From NCBI GenBank assembly GCA_958477465.1, contig CAUEFX010000002.1:62001-126000 (forward strand): a stretch of 64,000 nucleotides of DNA, read 5' to 3'. The notes under the pieces were generated by a model. It had not been told where the DNA came from, did not search any database, and was given only the letters and a program-made list of their open reading frames with translations. Both the position numbers and the translations under genes were made by a program. Each line of letters starts with the position of its first letter. Positions within the stretch are counted from its first letter, which is position 1. Source of the DNA: an uncultured Bacteroides sp. GTDB lineage: Bacteria > Bacteroidota > Bacteroidia > Bacteroidales > Bacteroidaceae. Of this stretch, positions 34,787 to 43,706 are shown piece by piece.

Positions 34787-35881
34787 ATGAACTATTGCGA
34801 GAAAATACGGTATAACATATATACCACCGAAGTAGCGGATTTTACAACGATGGCAGACACTTTATTGGCACAACTGCCTGAAGACGAGTCCATATTCAGA
34901 CTCATATTCTTCGGTACCCCGGCAGACAATGAGGAATACGTCACACGACGCAGCATTTTGTGGGACAAGGTACGGCGGCGCTATGAAGATTGCCAGCCCG
35001 TAATGAGCTATGTATCACAGCCGGCTTTGGACGGCGCCCTCACGCTGGAGGTACACAGCTACCGGGCGGATGAGAATGATCACATCACCTATCATTCCAA
35101 CAAGGGCTTTCCCTATGTCACACTGGAGAATACAGACGGCCGTTTTCTTTTTGCCGGAGGTTTTCACAGCAGCATACTAGATTTCAATATCCAACAACAA
35201 GCCGTTGAGATTTTCCGTTTGGCAAGCGAAGTTCTGCACAAAGAGAACTTCCCCATCGAAAACATAATCCGCCAATGGAATTATATCGAGCAAATCACCG
35301 GCTTCGACGGTACCGACCAGCACTATCAAATGTTCAATAACGTACGTAGCAATTTCTATAAACAAGCTACATGGACGAACGGCTATCCGGCAGCTACCGG
35401 AATCGGGACAAACTTAGGAGGTGTTCTGGTGGACATCGATGCCGCCGTATTCACACGCCCCACATGTTTTGCCATCCCGATCGACAACAAATTGCAGGTT
35501 GCCGCCCATGCCTACTCGCCGCAAGTACTGAAAACCGCCCAAGAGCAAAAAACGACACCCAAATTCGAACGTGCCAAAAAGATGACGTTCGACAACAGAG
35601 AGCTCATTTACATATCGGGTACAGCCGCAATCCGGGGAGAAGAGAGTCTGACCGGAGTCGGCCTCGAACGGCAACTGCACATTACAATGGAGAATATAGC
35701 CCAACTGACGGGAGATGTACCCTTAAAAATGCTGCGTGTCTACCTGAAAAACAAGTCCGACTATAAGGAAGCGCGCGAGTTGCTGAGCGGTTACCAACTG
35801 GCTATTCCTATCTCCTATATGTGTGCCGATATATGTCGGGATGAGTTATTAATCGAAATTGAAGGAATTGCCATTAAATAA
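34787..35881 (+). CDS. Chorismatase (FkbO/Hyg5)- and RidA-like protein
   Basis: A 364-residue protein without signal peptide. Its middle and end resemble the chorismatase group of the YjgF/RidA superfamily: RQWNYIEQITGFDG near 162, HYQMFNNVRSNFY near 178, YPAATGIGTNLGG near 203, IYISGTAAIRGE near 268, and the C-terminal ADICRDELLIEIEG with the glutamate that is catalytic in that group. Chorismatases split chorismate into pyruvate and a hydroxybenzoate or dihydroxy-cyclohexadienoate. Whether this protein uses chorismate is uncertain; general annotation pipelines would probably call it endoribonuclease L-PSP. It starts 19 bases after the cytochrome gene, in a cluster with no aromatic-pathway gene. 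Confidence 0.65.
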   Translation: MNYCEKIRYNIYTTEVADFTTMADTLLAQLPEDESIFRLIFFGTPADNEEYVTRRSILWDKVRRRYEDCQPVMSYVSQPALDGALTLEVHSYRADENDHITYHSNKGFPYVTLENTDGRFLFAGGFHSSILDFNIQQQAVEIFRLASEVLHKENFPIENIIRQWNYIEQITGFDGTDQHYQMFNNVRSNFYKQATWTNGYPAATGIGTNLGGVLVDIDAAVFTRPTCFAIPIDNKLQVAAHAYSPQVLKTAQEQKTTPKFERAKKMTFDNRELIYISGTAAIRGEESLTGVGLERQLHITMENIAQLTGDVPLKMLRVYLKNKSDYKEARELLSGYQLAIPISYMCADICRDELLIEIEGIAIK

Positions 35882-35939
35882 AATCCATTCTTTCCGGACA
35901 ATAGAAAAACAAAATTACTAACCAAATAAATAAACAAAA

Positions 35940-36674
35940 ATGAAAAGAGAACTAACAAAATCAGTAGTTTTAGGAGTAGCCGTACTCGCTATGGCTGCAT
36001 GTACCGGCAAAACGGCCAATTCAGAAACAACTTGCAGTGAAAACAAAGCCTGCACCGAACAATGTAAAAACGAATGTAATAACAACTGTAAAGACAAAAA
36101 AGAAATGACTTATTCTAAGAAGTACACAAATGCCGACTTCTACAAAGACGGCAAATTCCAGCAAGATGTTGCCATGGAAGCAATGAAAGACATGTTCGCA
36201 TTCTATGATGTTCCGTTCACAAAATTGATGGAGACCGACATGTGGGTTACCGATTTCGGATTGGGTGACTTTGAAAACGTAGGTATGGGAGGTATCTTTT
36301 GGGTAAATAATGAAGAGCAAAGATATTTTGCACATGCCATCTATCTGCTCCCCGGACAGATGATTCCCGAACATGCACACGTTGCAACCAAATACCCGGC
36401 CAAGCATGAAACCTGGATGGTTGAAAAAGGATGGGCTTACAACTTCTCGGAAATAGGAGAAGAGACTCCGAATGCACCTGCCATACCTGCCACCCACGGT
36501 CCTATCAAAAGTAAGAATTTCGTGATACAACACGTAGGTGAAGTATTGCCATTGAAAAAGCTGACCTCTTTCCACTTCCTGATGGCCGGTCCTGAAGGAG
36601 CAATCGTTTCCGAATGGGCTACTTATCACGACAATGCCGGCTTACGTTTCACTAACACCAAAGCTGCGTTATAA
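35940..36674 (+). CDS. Cupin-fold lipoprotein, D-lyxose isomerase-like
   Basis: A 244-residue lipoprotein with lipobox MAAC (Cys21). A striking Cys- and Asn-rich linker follows, with six Cys between about residues 32 and 53, then a single cupin domain (about 70-240). The metal-binding pattern HAH..KYPAKHETW near 145 and FHFLMAGPEGAIVSEW near 213 resembles D-lyxose isomerase and related sugar-isomerase cupins (two His, a Glu and a later His). Export of a sugar-isomerase-like cupin is unusual, since most act in the cytoplasm. It lies between the chorismatase-like gene and the giant haem protein gene, 55 bases from the latter. Function is not established. Confidence 0.72.
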   Translation: MKRELTKSVVLGVAVLAMAACTGKTANSETTCSENKACTEQCKNECNNNCKDKKEMTYSKKYTNADFYKDGKFQQDVAMEAMKDMFAFYDVPFTKLMETDMWVTDFGLGDFENVGMGGIFWVNNEEQRYFAHAIYLLPGQMIPEHAHVATKYPAKHETWMVEKGWAYNFSEIGEETPNAPAIPATHGPIKSKNFVIQHVGEVLPLKKLTSFHFLMAGPEGAIVSEWATYHDNAGLRFTNTKAAL

Positions 36675-36729
36675 GTATCCAGACTTGCTTTAAAAAACAA
36701 AAAAACTAATAACACCTTATTTTCACTCC

Positions 36730-39700
36730 ATGAATAAATCCTTGTTTATAACTCTTGCATTCTTATCGGCTTCTGCCCTGGCTTTTGCTGGGCCGAAGCC
36801 TAAGAAGGCAGAGACGTGGATCGACGCTTCCGTAAAAGCGAAATCCGAAATGCGTTCACAATTGCAGAAGGCGGGAATGCCCGTCATATCCAAATGGATG
36901 AAATCGAAAGAGAAAGCCGAATCTTTCGTAATCGATTTAAAAAACTGCGAACGGCTTATACTCATTACCTCCGGCGGTCCCGATGGGACAGGATACGATC
37001 ACGCCGTATGGGGTAATGCCCGTTTTATAACAGCCGACGGCTCTTCTGTCTGGTTGGATCAGATTCCGTATGAATACGGTGTAGCCGGCTGGGACAAGCC
37101 CAGAAAAAACATGAACGTCAACGGTAAACCGCTCCGAATAGCCGGTAAACCTTATGACCACGGCATACTCTGTCATGCCAACGGAACGCTTATTTATCCG
37201 GTCAAAAGCGAATATGTGCGTTTTGAAGCAGAAGTAGGTATAGACGATGCCTCAAATACCGGTAGTGTGTACTTTCAGGCATTGAATGTATTGCCTGCAA
37301 CTGTCGCCAAACAGTTGTCCGAAAAATATCCGGATCAACTCGGTATGCTGAGCAGCCAAATGGGAGGACTGGATACCTGGCTGATTACGTCCGATGCTTC
37401 CGTTGAAAAACAAGCAGTGGAAGACTTGACCGACAAGCTGAAAGACAATGCTTACTTCAAGAATCAAATTCGACAAGTTGCGACAGAAAAAAACACAGAT
37501 ACACAAATACATAAATACCTCGAGCTATTTGAAAAGATACAAAATGTCTACGAGGTACAGAACGAATTGGAATGGCTCAATATAGAAGCCATCAGACTGG
37601 CTTTTGCCGATATGAAAAATCAACAGGGGTACGATGCCGCAAAGTACGAACCTCTATTCAATGAATTGTTGAGCCTTTCTAAAAAAGGATTCAATGCCAT
37701 CTATCAAAATGACGCACAGGCGTTGGCAGATGCCCGTAAAGCATTGGAATACAAGCGGGCCATCCTGCTCGGCAACCCGCTGCTGAACGGTGACAAGATC
37801 GTAGCAGCCCGTTTCAAACTGGGTTCACGCGCCCGTACCGCCATGGCGCCGGACTTGGGCACACAGTCCAACAACTGGAGCAATCAAGAATCGGCACGCC
37901 GTAGTGGTTTCGATGCAGAAATCATTGAATTATCCAATCTGCGCGGCGACATCCACACACGCCGGGTCTATAAACCGCAGAATTCCTCCTCTATCGCCGA
38001 CCTCAAGATGCACTGGAACGGTGACCGGGTGATGTTTACTGCAACCATGCCGGATAACCGTTGGAATATCCACGAAGTAAAACTCGATGGAAGCGGTTAC
38101 AGAACATTGGTTGAAAACAAAGAACCGGATTTGGAATTTTATGACGGTACTTACTTGCCCGACGGTCGTTTGATAGCCATTTCCAATATCGGCTACCAAG
38201 GCGTACCTTGCGTCAGCGGCTCCGATCCTGTAGGCAACATGGTACTGTATGACCCCCAAAAGCAGGATATGCGCCGCATTACTTTCGACCAGGATGCCAA
38301 CTGGAATCCGGTTGTCATGAATAATGGCCGTGTCATGTACACCCGTTGGGAATATACCGACCTGATGCATTACTACTCCCGTTTTGTGATGCACATGAAT
38401 CCGGACGGCACAGAACAAAAAGCCCTCTTCGGAAGTGGATCCGCTTTCCCGAACAGTACATTCGATATCCAACCGCTCCCCGGTCATGCATCGGCTTTCG
38501 TTGGTATCATTTCCGGTCATCACGGCATTGCCCGTTCCGGCCGTCTGATATTGTTCGATCCGACCAAAGCACGTAAAGGGGCAGCAGGCATGCTGCAAGA
38601 AATTCCCTACCGCAACCGTCCGATTGTAGAGACCATAAAAGACGAGCTGGTGAACGGTGTATGGCCGCAATTCATCAAGCCCACTCCTCTGGATGACAAA
38701 TATTATCTGGTAGCTGCCAAGTTAAACCCGCAAGATCTGTGGGGTATTTATCTGGTAGATGTATTCGACAATGTGACTTGCCTGATGAAACAAGAGGGTG
38801 AAGGCTTTATCAGCCCGATCATCGTACGCAAAAACGTTACTCCTCCAGCCATTCCGGATCGCGTAAAGCTGAATGAGAAGGAAGCAACTGTATTTATTCA
38901 GGATATTTACGAAGGAGAAGGTCTGCGTGACGTACCTCGCGGAACCGTGAAAGAGCTTCGCCTGCATGCCTATGAATATGCCTATCTGAAGACCGTATCC
39001 GACCATAACTGGCACGGGATCCAAAGCGGATGGGACATCAAACGCCAGTTGGGAACAGTGCCCGTGGAAGAAGACGGTTCGGTGATTTTCAAGATACCGG
39101 CCAATACGCCTATATCCATACAGCCGATCGACAAAGACGGTGCTGCTATCCAATGGATGCGTAGCTGGCTGACCGGGCAACCGGGTGAAGTAGTATCCTG
39201 TATCGGATGCCATGAAGACCAGAACCAGATTCCCGTTCCCAAACGTGTAATAGCTTCTCAACGTGCCGCTCACTCCATCAAAGCGCCTGAGGGTGGTGTT
39301 CGCTCGTTTACTTTCGACTTGGAAGTACAACCGATTCTCGACCGCGCCTGCATTGCTTGCCACAATGGCGAAAAGGCATTCGATCTCCGTGCCGGTGAAA
39401 AAGATGAGCGCGGCTACGGCCCTTCTTATCTAAATCTGCACCCGTATGTTCACCGTCAAGGACCGGAAGCCGACATGGCTGTTCTGCAACCGTATGAATA
39501 CCATGCAAATACCAGCGAGCTGATCCGTATCCTCAAAAAAGGACATGCCAATGTAGAACTGACCGATAAAGAGTGGAGAACGCTGTACAACTGGATTGAT
39601 TATAATGCTCCGGATAAGGGCTACTTCAATGCCAACAAAATTACCAACTTCCCATATAAAGGATATGACCAGATCGAACGCCGTACCGAACTTACCAATA

Positions 39701-40722
39701 AGTACGCCAACGGTATGGGAGTAGACTGGAAGAAGGAGATTGCAGACTATGCCGCTTATCTGAAAGGCAAGGGAGAGATAACTCCTGTCATGCCGAAAGC
39801 TCCTGCACCTGTGAAAGAAAAGAATATAAAGGTGAAGAACTGGCCTTTTGATGCAGAAGCCATCAAACAGATGCTGGCTAATGAAAAAGAGACCCGCAAA
39901 GAGGTAGTATTGGCTCCGGGCATCCAAATCACATTCGTCCGTATTCCTGCAGGAGAATTCCCGATGGGTAGCTGGAAGGGTACCAATGATAACCGTCCGG
40001 TATCAAAAGTGAAAATCGCCAAAGGATTCTGGATGGGTGAAGTGGAAATTACCAATGAACAATACAATGCCATCTTCCCCGATCATGACAGCCGGTATGT
40101 AGATCAATTGTGGAAAGACCACGTACACTTCGGGTACCCAGCCAATGAGCCGAAACAACCGGTGATCCGGGTCAGCTACAATGATGCGATGGAGTATTGT
40201 AAACGACTGAGCGAGAAGACCGGTCTGAACATCACACTGCCTACAGAGGCACAGTGGGAATGGGCTTGCCGCGCCGGAAGCGATTCGGATTTCTGGTATG
40301 GCAATTCCAACACGGATTTCGGCAAGATGGAGAACCTGGCAGATCAAAGCTGCAATAAGATGGCCGTCAGCGGTATCGACCCGCAACCGATGTCTGAGAA
40401 CTCGTACTGGTACAAATACTACTCTTATCTGCCTAAAGAAAAGAATGTAAATGATGGTGCCATGAACCAGGTCGATTCCAAGAATTACCAGGCAAACCCC
40501 TTCGGTTTGTACAGTATGCACGGAAACATCGCTGAGTGGACGCGTTCGGATTACCTTCCTTATCCTTATACCGAAAAGGTGAAAACACCTTCCGAGTATA
40601 AAGTAGTACGGGGTGGTTCGTACATAGAACGTTCCAAGTTCTCGACTTCTTATGCCCGTAAAGCTTACTACCCGTATCAGCGGGTATTCAATGTAGGTTT
40701 CCGCGTAATTATAGAAGACTGA
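36730..40722 (+). CDS. Secreted NPCBM / HzsA-like propeller / di-heme c / FGE-like fusion protein
   Basis: A 1330-residue exported protein. Signal peptide to about Ala20; an NPCBM-like carbohydrate-binding domain (about 70-190, SGGPDGTGYDHAVWG, YDHGILCHANG); a helical stretch (about 210-345); a propeller/HzsA-like region (about 350-800, MYTRWEYTDLMHYYSRF); two haem c sites, CIGCH at 824-828 and CIACH at 874-878; and a C-terminal FGE/SUMF1-like domain (about 1060-1330: RIPAGEFPMGS, LPTEAQWEWACRAG, MHGNIAEWTRSDY, VVRGGSYIERS, NVGFRV). Where true formylglycine-generating enzymes have their two active-site Cys, this one reads SKFSTSYARKAYY, so it should not make formylglycine. HzsA-related proteins are known by name from anammox hydrazine synthase; here only remote likeness is claimed. 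Confidence 0.82.
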   Translation: MNKSLFITLAFLSASALAFAGPKPKKAETWIDASVKAKSEMRSQLQKAGMPVISKWMKSKEKAESFVIDLKNCERLILITSGGPDGTGYDHAVWGNARFITADGSSVWLDQIPYEYGVAGWDKPRKNMNVNGKPLRIAGKPYDHGILCHANGTLIYPVKSEYVRFEAEVGIDDASNTGSVYFQALNVLPATVAKQLSEKYPDQLGMLSSQMGGLDTWLITSDASVEKQAVEDLTDKLKDNAYFKNQIRQVATEKNTDTQIHKYLELFEKIQNVYEVQNELEWLNIEAIRLAFADMKNQQGYDAAKYEPLFNELLSLSKKGFNAIYQNDAQALADARKALEYKRAILLGNPLLNGDKIVAARFKLGSRARTAMAPDLGTQSNNWSNQESARRSGFDAEIIELSNLRGDIHTRRVYKPQNSSSIADLKMHWNGDRVMFTATMPDNRWNIHEVKLDGSGYRTLVENKEPDLEFYDGTYLPDGRLIAISNIGYQGVPCVSGSDPVGNMVLYDPQKQDMRRITFDQDANWNPVVMNNGRVMYTRWEYTDLMHYYSRFVMHMNPDGTEQKALFGSGSAFPNSTFDIQPLPGHASAFVGIISGHHGIARSGRLILFDPTKARKGAAGMLQEIPYRNRPIVETIKDELVNGVWPQFIKPTPLDDKYYLVAAKLNPQDLWGIYLVDVFDNVTCLMKQEGEGFISPIIVRKNVTPPAIPDRVKLNEKEATVFIQDIYEGEGLRDVPRGTVKELRLHAYEYAYLKTVSDHNWHGIQSGWDIKRQLGTVPVEEDGSVIFKIPANTPISIQPIDKDGAAIQWMRSWLTGQPGEVVSCIGCHEDQNQIPVPKRVIASQRAAHSIKAPEGGVRSFTFDLEVQPILDRACIACHNGEKAFDLRAGEKDERGYGPSYLNLHPYVHRQGPEADMAVLQPYEYHANTSELIRILKKGHANVELTDKEWRTLYNWIDYNAPDKGYFNANKITNFPYKGYDQIERRTELTNKYANGMGVDWKKEIADYAAYLKGKGEITPVMPKAPAPVKEKNIKVKNWPFDAEAIKQMLANEKETRKEVVLAPGIQITFVRIPAGEFPMGSWKGTNDNRPVSKVKIAKGFWMGEVEITNEQYNAIFPDHDSRYVDQLWKDHVHFGYPANEPKQPVIRVSYNDAMEYCKRLSEKTGLNITLPTEAQWEWACRAGSDSDFWYGNSNTDFGKMENLADQSCNKMAVSGIDPQPMSENSYWYKYYSYLPKEKNVNDGAMNQVDSKNYQANPFGLYSMHGNIAEWTRSDYLPYPYTEKVKTPSEYKVVRGGSYIERSKFSTSYARKAYYPYQRVFNVGFRVIIED

Positions 40723-40741
40723 ATGCTGTAATATCAGATTC

Positions 40742-40775
40742 ATGTACCTACATGCCGACTGGCATGTAGGTACAT
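40742..40775 (+). promoter_or_regulatory. Perfect 15-bp hairpin between the fusion gene and ccsBA
   Basis: Arms 40742-40756 and 40761-40775 are exact reverse complements with loop GACT. No T run follows, so partial termination, RNA processing or protection of upstream mRNA are all possible. It would set different levels for the haem protein and its assembly factor. Confidence 0.75.
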
Positions 40776-40810
40776 CAAAACTTTAAATTAACATTTCAAT
40801 CAATAGACCA

Positions 40811-43318
40811 ATGAAAGTAACTCTACAGAAATTATTCACTTCGTATGTAACAACAATCGTTTTGTTACTTGTATATGCTGCCGCCCTGGCCGCCGCTACT
40901 TTCATTGAGAAATACTACGGCACGCCGACAGCCAAAGCAATCGTCTACTATTCTCCCCTGTTCTTCCTGCTTCAATTGCTGTTAGTCATCAACTTTTTGG
41001 CAATTGTCATAAAACGTTCCTATCTGAAAAGCCGGAAATGGGGCATGCTGACTGTTCATTTTGCTTTTATCATCATCCTGCTTGGTGCGCTTACTTCCTT
41101 CCTATTCAGTGAAGAAGGCATCCTGCATCTTCGTGAAGGAGAAACAAGCAACCAAATCACCGTCCGTACCTCCGATGAGCGGACCGATATCCATATCCTC
41201 CCTTTTTCTGTGGAGCTAAAGAAATTTACACTGACCCGTTACCCCGGTTCATCCAGTCCCTCCTCCTATGAGAGTGAAGTCATTGTACATGTAGACGGAG
41301 AATCCCGTCCGGAACGAATCTTCATGAACAACGTGTTGGATGTGAAAGGTTATCGGTTCTTCCAAGCATCCTATGATCCGGATGAACAAGGAACAATCCT
41401 CTCCGTTAACCGTGACGTGGCAGGACGCAACATTACCTATACCGGTTATTTCCTGCTGTTCATCGGACTGATTCTTTGCTTTATCGGCAAGAATTCCCGT
41501 TTCATGTACCTGAGCCGCCAGCTGAAAGAGCTTCACAATGCCGGCAATATCCTCGTTTGCTTAGTAATGTTCCTCACATTCCCCACAGACAGCAAAGCCA
41601 ATGAAGGAGACGGAAACAAAGAGATGAAAGAAAGAGCCTGGGAAATCATACAAAAATATAAAGTGGCGCCGGCTCATGCCGAAATATTCGGTTCCCTAGC
41701 GATGCAATCGAATAGCGGGCGTGTGATGCCGATCAATACCTTTTCCTCTCAAGTCCTCCGAAAGCTGCATAAATCGGAGAAGATCGCCGGCCTCAACTCC
41801 GATCAGTTCCTGATCAGTTTGTTGGCAATGCCAGACATCTGGATGCAAATTCCCTTCATCAGCGTCTCCAACCCGGAGCTGACAAGTTACTATAACCTGT
41901 CCGCCAAACAATGTGCATACGTACAGCTTTTTGACAACAATCACTACAAACTGCAGGAAAAACTGGAAGAGGCTTACAATAAAATGCCGGGACAACGTAC
42001 CCGTTTCGATAAAGACCTGATGAAATTGGATGAGCAGATCAACATCTTCTACCAGCTCATCAACCGCCAGATGCTGAACCTCTTTCCATTGGAGAATGAC
42101 CCCAACCATAAGTGGTATGCTCCGGGAGACGACCTGTCTGCTTTTGCCGGAAAAGATTCCATGTTCGTATCCCGTATTATGGACTGGTATCTGGAAGAAG
42201 TACAGGAATCGTTGGGAAGCAATAACTGGACAAAAGCCAATGAAGTGGCAGGCATGATCAATACCTACCAGCAAGCCAGGGACAAAGCCCTCAGTATTCA
42301 TCCTAAGAAGATACAGTCAGAATTAAAATACAACCGGATGGATGTGTTCCGGACATGCAAAATCGGCTATCTGATTCTGGGAGGCCTGTTGCTAATCTTC
42401 ACATTCATTGCCCAGTTCCGTTTTCGGGAAAACCGTTGGAACAAGACACTGATCTGGATATTAGGTATCCTGGTACTGGTTGTTTTTCATTACCACATGT
42501 ATGGCATGGGTATGCGTTGGTACATAGGCGGATATGCGCCTTGGAGCAACTCTTATGAGACCATGGTATATGTAGCTTGGGCTACCGTTCTTGCCGGTTT
42601 ATTGTTCGTACGCCGCAATCCCCTTACTCTTGCACTGGCCACCCTGTTCGGCGGCATCATTCTTTTTGTATCCGGTCTGAACTGGATGGACCCGGAAATC
42701 AGTACGCTGGTTCCTGTCCTCAAATCACCGTGGCTGATGTTTCATGTGGCCATCATCGTTGCTGCCTACGGTTTCTTCGGCATCAGCTGCCTAATGGGCT
42801 TGACAAATATGATAATGATCATTTTCGCCGGACAAAAAAATAACAATCCGTTGGTCAACCGTATCAAGGAGCTCAGTATCATCAATGAGATGTCATTGCT
42901 GGCCGGACTTGCCCTGATGACAACCGGTACCTTTTTAGGAGCGGTCTGGGCCAATGAATCCTGGGGGCGTTACTGGGGATGGGATCCTAAAGAGACTTGG
43001 GCACTCATTACCATGGTTGTCTACGCCATTGTCACCCATCTCCATCTGATCAAACGTTGTAACTCCCTTTGGCTATTCAATGCCACATCGGTCATCGCCT
43101 TTTCTTCCGTTCTGATGACGTTTTTCGGAGTCAACTATTTCTTGAGCGGTATGCACTCTTACGGTCAGAATGAGCATGTGAGCAATATACTTATATATCT
43201 GTACTTAGCCTTAGGGATCATTCTCCTCCTGGCTATATTCTCTTATAGAAGCTGGAAAAAGATCCCAGAAAAGAGGAGACAGCATAATGAGCAGGTGAGT
43301 AGTCAAGCAATTGAATAG
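40811..43318 (+). CDS. ccsBA: Cytochrome c biogenesis fusion protein CcsBA (ResB-CcsA)
   Basis: An 835-residue inner-membrane protein joining CcsB/ResB (about 1-500) and CcsA (about 510-825). System II synthases carry haem to the outside and attach it to CxxCH motifs. The first membrane helices (LLVYAAALAAATFIEKYYG) and ResB-type soluble region are followed by several CcsA helices and the haem-binding WWD signature, WGRYWGWDPKETWALI, near residues 719-734. External haem-ligand His residues lie nearby (HYHMYGMGMRW, THLHLIKRC). It directly follows two secreted proteins with four CxxCH sites in total and no nitrite reductase genes, so it may be dedicated to them. Confidence 0.93.
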   Translation: MKVTLQKLFTSYVTTIVLLLVYAAALAAATFIEKYYGTPTAKAIVYYSPLFFLLQLLLVINFLAIVIKRSYLKSRKWGMLTVHFAFIIILLGALTSFLFSEEGILHLREGETSNQITVRTSDERTDIHILPFSVELKKFTLTRYPGSSSPSSYESEVIVHVDGESRPERIFMNNVLDVKGYRFFQASYDPDEQGTILSVNRDVAGRNITYTGYFLLFIGLILCFIGKNSRFMYLSRQLKELHNAGNILVCLVMFLTFPTDSKANEGDGNKEMKERAWEIIQKYKVAPAHAEIFGSLAMQSNSGRVMPINTFSSQVLRKLHKSEKIAGLNSDQFLISLLAMPDIWMQIPFISVSNPELTSYYNLSAKQCAYVQLFDNNHYKLQEKLEEAYNKMPGQRTRFDKDLMKLDEQINIFYQLINRQMLNLFPLENDPNHKWYAPGDDLSAFAGKDSMFVSRIMDWYLEEVQESLGSNNWTKANEVAGMINTYQQARDKALSIHPKKIQSELKYNRMDVFRTCKIGYLILGGLLLIFTFIAQFRFRENRWNKTLIWILGILVLVVFHYHMYGMGMRWYIGGYAPWSNSYETMVYVAWATVLAGLLFVRRNPLTLALATLFGGIILFVSGLNWMDPEISTLVPVLKSPWLMFHVAIIVAAYGFFGISCLMGLTNMIMIIFAGQKNNNPLVNRIKELSIINEMSLLAGLALMTTGTFLGAVWANESWGRYWGWDPKETWALITMVVYAIVTHLHLIKRCNSLWLFNATSVIAFSSVLMTFFGVNYFLSGMHSYGQNEHVSNILIYLYLALGIILLLAIFSYRSWKKIPEKRRQHNEQVSSQAIE

Positions 43319-43361
43319 TCAAACAATTAACTATTAAATAACCATTTAAAACAAATCAATT

Positions 43362-43676
43362 ATGAGAACATTCAACCATGTCGGTATCGTCACAACCGAA
43401 CAAAAAGAAAACGCTTTCTTTAACGAAGGCCTCAGCGTATGGCTGACAGACTATAGCAAAAGCCCGAACAGAATCGAGTTTCTAAAATTCGAAGAAGGCA
43501 GTTGTCTGCCCGAACTCGTACAGAAGCAAGGACACATTGCGTATACAGTCCCTTCTCTTGAAGAAGAGTTGAAAGGGAAAAAGGTAATCTTTGGCCCGGC
43601 TGTTTGCGACGAGCACCTCACAATCGCTTTTATTGAAGAAGAAGGCATTGCAATCGAAATAATGGAAATCAAATAA
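43362..43676 (+). CDS. Small VOC (glyoxalase/bleomycin-resistance) superfamily protein
   Basis: A 104-residue cytoplasmic protein with the beta-alpha-beta pattern of one VOC module: FNHVGIVTT at the start, IEFLKFEEGSCLP in the middle, GHIAYTVPSLEEELKG and a C-terminal IAIEIMEIK strand with a metal-ligand-like Glu. One module per chain implies a dimer. It lies between ccsBA and dhaK in the operon. VOC proteins include isomerases, epimerases and lyases; a step on a sugar or keto acid of this pathway is possible but not shown by sequence. Confidence 0.75.
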   Translation: MRTFNHVGIVTTEQKENAFFNEGLSVWLTDYSKSPNRIEFLKFEEGSCLPELVQKQGHIAYTVPSLEEELKGKKVIFGPAVCDEHLTIAFIEEEGIAIEIMEIK

Positions 43677-43706
43677 GAACCAATCAAAAAGAAGGAGGAC
43701 AATACC

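Noticed and set aside
36730..40722. FGE-like domain as the maturation enzyme for the two sulfatases
   Set aside because: Both sulfatases have serine in the modification motif and need anSME, and this FGE-like domain lacks the active-site cysteines.
40811..43318. CcsBA as part of a nitrite reductase (nrf) locus
   Set aside because: No NrfA or NrfH gene, and no CxxCK motif, lies near it; the only CxxCH proteins in the window are its two operon neighbours.
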